DNA of 17,440 nt from Thermoplasmatota archaeon (lineage in GTDB: Archaea > Thermoplasmatota > E2 > DHVEG-1). The notes beneath the pieces were generated by a model, which made no database searches, was not told where the DNA came from, and was given only the letters and a program-made list of their open reading frames with translations. Positions 12,728 to 17,440 of the stretch are shown here, piece after piece (position 1 is the first letter of the stretch; each line of letters starts with the position of its first letter). The stretch spans positions 1 through 17,440 of the forward strand of contig JAGXLH010000026.1 in the NCBI GenBank assembly GCA_018334795.1. The letters run 5' to 3'. The translations under genes were made by a program, and so were the position numbers.

Positions 12728-13198
12728 ATGAATAGAAAAAAAGCAAAATTTGATACTTATTTAGGCAATTTTACGGTTGAATTATTTAATGATAAATCAC
12801 CGTTAACTGTAGGAAATTTCGTTAAACTTGTGGATGAGGGATTTTATAATGGTCTTATTTTTCATCGTGTTATTCCTCGGTTTATGATTCAAACTGGTTG
12901 TCCGCATGGAACTGGTTTTGGTGGACCGGGTTATACGATAAAAGATGAGTTTCATCCTGATTTGAAACATAACAAGAAAGGTATGCTTTCCATGGCAAAT
13001 ACAGGGAAACCAAACACGGGCGGTAGTCAGTTTTTTATTACGGTTGCCCCAACTCCGTGGCTTGATGGGAAACATACTGTTTTTGGTAAGGTCATTGAAA
13101 ATTATGATGTTGTTGAAAAGATTTCTCAGATGAAAAAAGGTCGGAATGATAAACCATTGGAAGACGTGGTTATTAATAAAATTACAATCTTAGATTAG
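12728..13198 (+). CDS. Cytosolic cyclophilin-type peptidyl-prolyl isomerase
   Basis: This is a single-domain cyclophilin of 156 residues without signal or membrane segment. It catalyses cis-trans isomerisation of prolyl bonds in the cytosol. Motifs are LIFHRVIPRFMIQTGCP with Arg47, GMLSMANTGKPNTGGSQFFI, and PWLDGKHTVFGKVI with the Trp of the active site (Trp111) and the GKHTVFG block. The frame runs back to an ATG at 12707, but TAGGAG at 12714-12719 sits inside that extension and points to ATG 12728, where homologues also begin. It lies between the membrane-anchored paralogue and the dUTPase gene, 15 bases from the latter, and the three genes look like one transcription unit. Confidence 0.93.
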   Translation: MNRKKAKFDTYLGNFTVELFNDKSPLTVGNFVKLVDEGFYNGLIFHRVIPRFMIQTGCPHGTGFGGPGYTIKDEFHPDLKHNKKGMLSMANTGKPNTGGSQFFITVAPTPWLDGKHTVFGKVIENYDVVEKISQMKKGRNDKPLEDVVINKITILD

Positions 13199-13213
13199 TT
13201 GGAGGTATGATGA

Positions 13214-13693
13214 ATGTCTGTTCTTTCAGATGCTGATATCAATGAATATATGAATGAAAGTAAGCTTGGTCTTGAACCATTTAATCCGAAGAATCTTACG
13301 CCAAATGGGTATGATCTATCCATTGAGGAAGTGTATATAAAAAAAACTGAGAGTCATATCAACGAGGGGTTAGCAGTTGTTCCCCCGCTTTCTTGGTTTG
13401 CAATTAGCACAAAAGAATTTGTAAAGATGAGCAGTAGAATTACTGCGCAGTTATGGATTCGATCAAGTTATGCTCGAAAAGGTGTGATGGCTAGTTTCGG
13501 AAAAGTTGATGCAGGATTTCATGGTACATTAACTATTAGTTGTTTTAATGCAAATGATGAGGAATTAGAGATTCCTGTTGGCGATCGGTTTTGTCAGATA
13601 GTGTTTGAAAAACTTGAGAGTATTCCTTCGGAACTGTATGATAAGAAATCTGGGACCTATCAGAATCAACGTGGAGTGACATTGAAAAAATAA
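13214..13693 (+). CDS. dut: dUTPase of the dCTP deaminase family (archaeal type); possibly dCTP deaminase
   Basis: The 159-residue trimeric nucleotidohydrolase fold is clear: NGYDLSIEEV near the start, LWIRSSYARKGVMASFGKVD (80-99), and YQNQRGVTLKK at the end. In dCTP deaminases a catalytic Glu lies about 8 residues after the DxG of this block (LEF in E. coli, IE in archaeal Dcd). Here the aligned residue is Ser109 in GTLTISCFNA. Archaeal dUTPases of this family (for example from Pyrococcus) also lack that Glu and share the GVxxSFxxVDxG...NAxxE pattern seen here. Hydrolysis of dUTP to dUMP is therefore more likely than dCTP deamination, though automatic annotation may say dcd. GGAGGT at 13201-13206 precedes ATG 13214. 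It is last in the cyclophilin unit and its stop is 1 base from that of convergent trmI. Confidence 0.85.
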   Translation: MSVLSDADINEYMNESKLGLEPFNPKNLTPNGYDLSIEEVYIKKTESHINEGLAVVPPLSWFAISTKEFVKMSSRITAQLWIRSSYARKGVMASFGKVDAGFHGTLTISCFNANDEELEIPVGDRFCQIVFEKLESIPSELYDKKSGTYQNQRGVTLKK

Positions 13694-13694
13694 A

Positions 13695-14489
13695 TTACTT
13701 TTTATCATTTTTTTCTTCTTTGATTTTTCTTGCAAAGGTTAGGTAACCAGTGTGTCCTAGCATGTTAAAACTAGGTCTTGTTCCTCGGTCTCCAACTATC
13801 ATTTCTCGTTCAATGGTTTCTATGGTTTTAATGTTGATAAATGGGTGTTTTCTGATTTCTTCAACGCTTTGTTCCACTTGTGAAATCAACGGCGAATAGG
13901 TACAGAGATATCCTCCTGGTGTTAATGCATTCCATACATGCGCTATGGCAGCCCAGGGATTTGGTATATCAAGAATTACTGCATCTAAATCTGTTTCAGA
14001 TACCCCTTTTGTCACATCTTTAAGTCTTAAGGTTACTTGATTGAGTAACTGAGATGTAGTCAGGTTTTTTTTCGCATGATCAATGAAATCTTGTCGAGTA
14101 TCATAGGAGATAACGTTACCTGTTTCTCCCACCATTGATGCAAGAACAGTGGTAAGTGATCCAGATCCTACGCCTGCTTCTAATACGGTTTTTCCGGGAG
14201 TAATGGAACAGTGGATGATAATTTGTGCGCTGTCTTTAGGAAGAATTATTTGTGCTTTTCGTTTTAGTCCAGTTAATGCATCGGGTATGGAAACAGGGAG
14301 TAAAAAAAAAGATTTTGATCCTATGGTTTTTTGTGACCCGTATTGTTGATCAATGAGACTTGAAGGATTGAACACACCTACTCCTTTGAATTTTTCTGTT
14401 GATTTCCTTGTATCGATTAAGTACACGCGTTGTTTTTCATCAACTAAGGCGACGGTATCTTCGTTTTGAACTGTTTTTGGTTTGCTCAT
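13695..14489 (-). CDS. trmI: tRNA (adenine-N1)-methyltransferase, TrmI type
   Basis: TrmI makes m1A in the T-loop of tRNA (A58, and also A57 in archaea), stabilising the elbow. An N-terminal small beta domain (residues 1-75) precedes a class I SAM methyltransferase domain. Motif I VLEAGVGSGSLT is at 102-113 and the ribose-binding acidic residue is Asp130 in VISYDTR. The LDIPNPWAAI motif that lines the adenosine pocket follows, then GGYLCTYSPLISQVEQ. At 264 residues it is of usual length. ATG 14489 overlaps the raSEA stop (ATGA), so translation is coupled to that of another tRNA-modifying enzyme. It converges on dut with a single base between the stop codons. Confidence 0.92.
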   Translation of the reverse strand: MSKPKTVQNEDTVALVDEKQRVYLIDTRKSTEKFKGVGVFNPSSLIDQQYGSQKTIGSKSFFLLPVSIPDALTGLKRKAQIILPKDSAQIIIHCSITPGKTVLEAGVGSGSLTTVLASMVGETGNVISYDTRQDFIDHAKKNLTTSQLLNQVTLRLKDVTKGVSETDLDAVILDIPNPWAAIAHVWNALTPGGYLCTYSPLISQVEQSVEEIRKHPFINIKTIETIEREMIVGDRGTRPSFNMLGHTGYLTFARKIKEEKNDKK

Positions 14490-15535
14490 GGATTCATCAC
14501 ATCAGGAAGTGATCCAAAACTGGTTGATTCCAAATTGAGTTGGTCTTTCCATTGGTTTTTACAATCACAATTAACGTCTTTAAAGATCGTTGGATCTTGA
14601 GTAAGTGAAAACTCTTTGATTGCAGATAACATTTCAGAATCGCACGTAAAACAATTGTGTGCTCCACGTTTTTTTCCTCCACCTGTAATGTCACATTGTA
14701 ATCTTGTTTTCTTTTGTTTTTTTGCAGCATAGGTTAACATGTCGATGATGCTCCAAAGCCATGGTGGCCGGTATTGTTTTCTTCGCCAGAGATATTCAAC
14801 GAGCGTATTTTTTTGAACTGAGGTTGGATTAAATGAAAGGATATCATGCTGATCTGTACAGGGTAATACGTGGTCAATGGTTTGTTTAACATCTTCGATT
14901 GATTCTTTTTCTGTGAGAAATGGTGGTTTGATGAGAATATATGTTTTTACGGAAAAATTATTGTTGTGAACAAGAGTAACAGCGTTACGGTAGTCTTCAA
15001 AGCTAAATCCTTTGTTAATTGCAAAATCTCGAATGAAATCTTGGCTTGTTTCTAGTCCGATCCCAATATCTAATTCAGTCTTAGTTAATTGATTTTTTAT
15101 AGTATTCATTGATGTTTCTGTAACGTATTCTGGTCGGGATTCAACAGCGATTTTCTTTGTTTTTTTAGTTAAATCTGAAAAAATATATTCCTGTACTTTT
15201 TCAGGTACTTCATTTGCATCTAGAAAACTACCTGATGTAAAAATTTTAACGATTGGTTCATTGTTGTATCGAGTCATTGCTTGTTTGTATTGATTGATGA
15301 GTTGATCAGAGGTGACTTTTGAAAGCATGCTGTCGTTAAAATATCCGCACATGCTGCAGCCTGATTGAAACATCCAGGAACAGCCACGAGTTCGTAAAAT
15401 AAGAACGAATGCATCAACGATTTCGTTATGATATCGATCTTGTTCTGACCAACTACTCACGGGCAGGTTTGGATTTGGTGTTTTCCGATGACGCGTTGGT
15501 TTTAATTGTTTGATGAAAGTTTGTAATGGGTTCAT
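14486..15535 (-). CDS. raSEA: Archaeosine synthase radical SAM subunit RaSEA
   Basis: RaSEA works with ArcS: ArcS attaches lysine to preQ0 at position 15 of tRNA, and RaSEA releases the side chain by radical chemistry to leave archaeosine. The N-terminal block VLILRTRGCSWMFQSGCSMC carries Cys52, Cys60 and Cys63, a CX7CX2C cluster motif unlike the usual CX3CX2C and typical of this family. TSGSFLDANEVP, VESRPEYVT and DIGIGLETSQDFIRDFAINKG are standard radical SAM barrel segments close to Elp3. Additional cysteines lie in the C-terminal part (residues about 290-335: CDITGGGKKRGAHNCFTC, CDC). ATG 15535 overlaps the stop of the upstream membrane protein by 4 bases and its own stop overlaps trmI. 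arcS and tgt are outside the window. Confidence 0.92.
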   Translation of the reverse strand: MNPLQTFIKQLKPTRHRKTPNPNLPVSSWSEQDRYHNEIVDAFVLILRTRGCSWMFQSGCSMCGYFNDSMLSKVTSDQLINQYKQAMTRYNNEPIVKIFTSGSFLDANEVPEKVQEYIFSDLTKKTKKIAVESRPEYVTETSMNTIKNQLTKTELDIGIGLETSQDFIRDFAINKGFSFEDYRNAVTLVHNNNFSVKTYILIKPPFLTEKESIEDVKQTIDHVLPCTDQHDILSFNPTSVQKNTLVEYLWRRKQYRPPWLWSIIDMLTYAAKKQKKTRLQCDITGGGKKRGAHNCFTCDSEMLSAIKEFSLTQDPTIFKDVNCDCKNQWKDQLNLESTSFGSLPDVMNP

Positions 15536-16680
15536 TTGTTCTTTTTACCTGATTTTTTATATTTAATGATGAAAAGGACACCGATAATACTGATAAGAAA
15601 TACGAGTAATTCAAATCCTGGGACTTCAACAAATGTTGGTTGTGGAAGTGAAACACTTGGTGGGTCTTCAACACCGATTTCAGCTGCATCAGAAGTAACC
15701 ACGTAGTATGTTGAATTATCTTGAATGGTATTATTAAAGGCTCTGCCATCATTTGGGAAATAGTGAATGCATTTTGCAGTGATGGAAATAGTGATGTTTT
15801 CGTTTTTCACCCATCCGTCGATTCGTGGGGAAGTTCGGTAAAATTCATCTGCTGATTTTGTGGCATTAATAGTTGCTGAATAATCATCTGCAGTTATGGT
15901 GTACATCACTAAATCGACATCGGGTTTGACATCAATTGCTAGTTCATCAACATAGGTTATAGTTGGTCCAGGTGAGGTTGTAACTCCAGATGGTGATGGC
16001 ATTTTAATGGTGTCTTCTGAATAGGTAAAATTCGTATGTTTTATTCTTTGTTGACCGGAAACATCCTCTGTTGTTATTGTACAGTGAAATGATCCCATCA
16101 GATTATCACTGTTTTCAAATTCATATTGTATGATATTATCCTTAATGCTCAATGTTTCATCTAGCAGTGTACCCGTGTCATGGGTGATTTTGATATGGGC
16201 TTGATTGTTTTGTATCCCTGCATTATCTGTTATTCTGGCAACGAATTTAACCGATCCTCCGGGTTCCTGCATTTCCGGTAAGGTAATCATATCGATTTTT
16301 GGTGGTTCTGCATCATAAAATGGTGGGTTTACTAAAACAATGAGAATAAACAGCCAAGTGAATAAGTAAATGGCAAATGAGGTGAATAATCCTTTTTTGC
16401 CGATGATTTCCATATCAATATTGAGTTGTTTGTAAAGATATTGAATCCATGATGCTGAAAAGATACCAAATAATACAACAAGCATCCATTGGAAGGGACT
16501 ATCTTTTAATAAAATCCAGAATCCATATGAGATAAGTGCGATGACAACTGCAAATCCAAAAGCGATAAATGTTGTTTTTATCTTTTCTTTTTCTTTTGAA
16601 ATGAATTTCTCTCTGTCAAATTTTGGTACTTTAAAGTCTTTTGACTCGGTTTCGTCTTTTTGTTCTCTTCGTTTCGCCAT
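15532..16680 (-). CDS. Membrane protein with extracellular Ig-like region and PGF-CTERM-like anchor
   Basis: This is a 382-residue protein with no family I can name. A charged cytoplasmic N-terminus (1-35) is followed by three predicted spans at about 37-58, 63-83 and 98-118. A beta-rich region of about 230 residues comes next, containing PGGSVKFVARITDNAGI and VEDVSG-like TTEDVSGQQ, as in Ig-like surface domains. Five N-glycosylation sequons (NFT, NAT, NIT, NNT, NST) lie in this region, and three spans with N-in topology place it outside, so the features agree. The C-terminus has PGFE (354-357), a hydrophobic span and KYKKSGKKNK, like the archaeosortase PGF-CTERM signal. The start is ATG 16680 (a GTG lies one codon upstream), with CTATAAATC about 25 bp before it and no ribosome binding site. 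Its stop overlaps the raSEA start (ATGA). Confidence 0.82.
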   Translation of the reverse strand: MAKRREQKDETESKDFKVPKFDREKFISKEKEKIKTTFIAFGFAVVIALISYGFWILLKDSPFQWMLVVLFGIFSASWIQYLYKQLNIDMEIIGKKGLFTSFAIYLFTWLFILIVLVNPPFYDAEPPKIDMITLPEMQEPGGSVKFVARITDNAGIQNNQAHIKITHDTGTLLDETLSIKDNIIQYEFENSDNLMGSFHCTITTEDVSGQQRIKHTNFTYSEDTIKMPSPSGVTTSPGPTITYVDELAIDVKPDVDLVMYTITADDYSATINATKSADEFYRTSPRIDGWVKNENITISITAKCIHYFPNDGRAFNNTIQDNSTYYVVTSDAAEIGVEDPPSVSLPQPTFVEVPGFELLVFLISIIGVLFIIKYKKSGKKNK

Positions 16681-16700
16681 CACAGGTGGGATGAACTTAT

Positions 16701-16709
16701 GATTTATAG
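16701..16709 (-). promoter_or_regulatory. TATA box of the membrane protein/raSEA/trmI unit
   Basis: CTATAAATC on the minus strand, inside the 55-base gap after the small membrane protein gene, is centred about 25 bp upstream of ATG 16680. This suggests that the three-gene unit has its own leaderless promoter. Confidence 0.4.
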
Positions 16710-16735
16710 TCTTTTTTCTTTGTTTCCCTGTTTTT

Positions 16736-17140
16736 TTAGGATGATTCTTTCTCTTTTTTCTGTTGGGATTTTGCCAGTTTTTTCAGACGTTTACTTTCGG
16801 CTTTTTCTTTTTTCTTTTCGATTTTTTCTAGTTCTTTCGGACTTAAATTGATACTGTTTACCATTGTTTGATCTTTTTGATTTGAGCTAATCTTTCTAAC
16901 ATTAGTCTCTTCAGTGGCAAGTCCTGAGCGGAATTGATAGGTAAAAACTAAAGCTATTAAAATGTAAATGATGATAAGAACGCCTGCGAGAATAAAAATT
17001 ATGTCTTTTTGATACCATTCAGTATCATCAGTGAACCAACGAATAGCTCCAAGTATAGCTAAAAGTACTGATCCCGCCCAGGCGTGATGTTTGGCCATTG
17101 CATATTTTCTTTTGTATTCTGATTTATTTGTGTTGGTCAT
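16736..17140 (-). CDS. Small two-span membrane protein with lysine-rich cytoplasmic tail
   Basis: The family is not recognised. The 134-residue protein has a basic N-terminus, two hydrophobic spans at about 18-36 (AWAGSVLLAILGAI) and 46-69 (DIIFILAGVLIIIYILIALVF), and a polar tail from 70 on. Residues 101-131 are a Lys/Glu-rich helix (PKELEKIEKKKEKAESKRLK) that could be a coiled coil or bind nucleic acid. Two spans with both ends inside fit the charge distribution. ATG 17140 is preceded by GAGAAAGGT at a rather short distance. It lies 40 bases downstream of pcc1 on the same strand and 55 bases upstream of the next membrane protein, so it is probably in the pcc1 operon. Confidence 0.75.
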   Translation of the reverse strand: MTNTNKSEYKRKYAMAKHHAWAGSVLLAILGAIRWFTDDTEWYQKDIIFILAGVLIIIYILIALVFTYQFRSGLATEETNVRKISSNQKDQTMVNSINLSPKELEKIEKKKEKAESKRLKKLAKSQQKKEKESS

Positions 17141-17180
17141 ACCTTTCTCTTTAATCTAATTATTGTGTTTTGTTTTGTAC

Positions 17181-17420
17181 TTATTTTGTTTTATTTGATT
17201 GTTGTTCAGTGATTTTTTCTGCGATGCGCACGCAAGATAAAAAGTCATCAGCGGTGTGAAGCATGGATGGAACCGTTTTTGTTTGTATCTTGGTTTGAAT
17301 GTTTTTTTTTGTTCTTATGGATTTCATAAATGATGCATCATCAACTTGTACTGATTCATACACGTGTTGTGCTTGTTGTTGAGTACCATACTTAAGATTT
17401 ATTTCACAGGTTATTTTCAT
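17181..17420 (-). CDS. pcc1: KEOPS complex subunit Pcc1
   Basis: Pcc1 is the small dimerising subunit of KEOPS, which with Kae1, Bud32 and Cgi121 makes the t6A modification at position 37 of ANN-decoding tRNAs. The 79-residue length and the pattern fit: a first strand (MKITCEINLKY), helix, a middle part rich in Lys/Thr, and a final helix containing ADDFLSCVRIAEKI, like the SxLxxxxSLxxAxxI of archaeal Pcc1. Sequence conservation in this family is low, so the call rests on length, pattern and archaeal context. ATG 17420 has GAAGGA at about 17430-17435 on the minus strand. In many archaea pcc1 lies next to rpl37ae and rpoP; the window ends before that can be seen. Confidence 0.75.
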   Translation of the reverse strand: MKITCEINLKYGTQQQAQHVYESVQVDDASFMKSIRTKKNIQTKIQTKTVPSMLHTADDFLSCVRIAEKITEQQSNKTK

Positions 17421-17440
17421 ATGTTTATTCCTTCTTTTTT

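Noticed and set aside
1..17440. Mobile elements, CRISPR arrays, defence genes, tRNA or rRNA genes
   Set aside because: No transposase, integrase, regularly spaced repeat, terminal repeats or cloverleaf was found; intergenic spaces are short and AT-rich, and the genes are mostly housekeeping.

Overview
The window is chromosomal DNA from an AT-rich archaeon. Diagnostic genes are the eukaryote/archaea-type ribosomal proteins S17e and S3Ae, the archaeal riboflavin synthase RibC and FAD synthetase RibL, an Nre repair protein with a PCNA-binding tail, the archaeosine enzyme RaSEA, the KEOPS subunit Pcc1 and an archaeal-type cis-prenyltransferase. TATA-like boxes about 25-28 bp upstream of several start codons and a PGF-CTERM-like surface protein agree with this. 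The gene mix points to Euryarchaeota in the broad sense, perhaps a Thermoplasmatota-like lineage; that placement is an inference and only moderately sure. No insertion sequence, phage gene, CRISPR array, tRNA or rRNA was found, so this looks like core chromosome.

Layout, left to right. (1) The tail of a membrane protein converges on a polyprenyl diphosphate synthase. (2) A rightward cluster carries S17e followed by ribB-ribL-ribC-ribH, which covers four steps of riboflavin/FAD synthesis. (3) A leftward three-gene operon encodes an Era-like GTPase, a DUF2073-type protein and a Zn-ribbon protein; the reading frames overlap or nearly touch and each has a strong ribosome binding site. (4) Divergent from it is a 28-residue single-span membrane microprotein whose stop overlaps the start of a long coiled-coil protein. 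(5) Leftward lie a CoA-disulfide-reductase/NADH-oxidase-like flavoprotein and, upstream of it, S3Ae with a 118-residue glutamate-rich tail. (6) Hsp20 runs rightward. (7) A leftward pair nre and an SPL-like radical SAM gene follows. (8) Rightward come two cyclophilins, one membrane-anchored and one cytosolic, and then a DCD-family dUTPase. (9) The right end is leftward: pcc1, a small two-span membrane protein, a glycoprotein-like membrane protein, raSEA and trmI, with ATGA overlaps joining the last three.

Two start modes are visible. Genes that open a transcription unit (S3Ae, nre, the first cyclophilin, the PGF-CTERM-like protein) have a TATA-like box about 25-28 bp before the start codon and no Shine-Dalgarno sequence, so they are probably leaderless. 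Genes inside operons carry GGAGG-type sites. S17e has no ATG or GTG in its frame; the best-supported start is CTG.

The most promising uncharacterised material is the microprotein/coiled-coil pair, the GTPase-DUF2073-Zn-ribbon operon, the acidic tail on S3Ae, and the surface-type membrane protein translationally coupled to two tRNA-modification enzymes.
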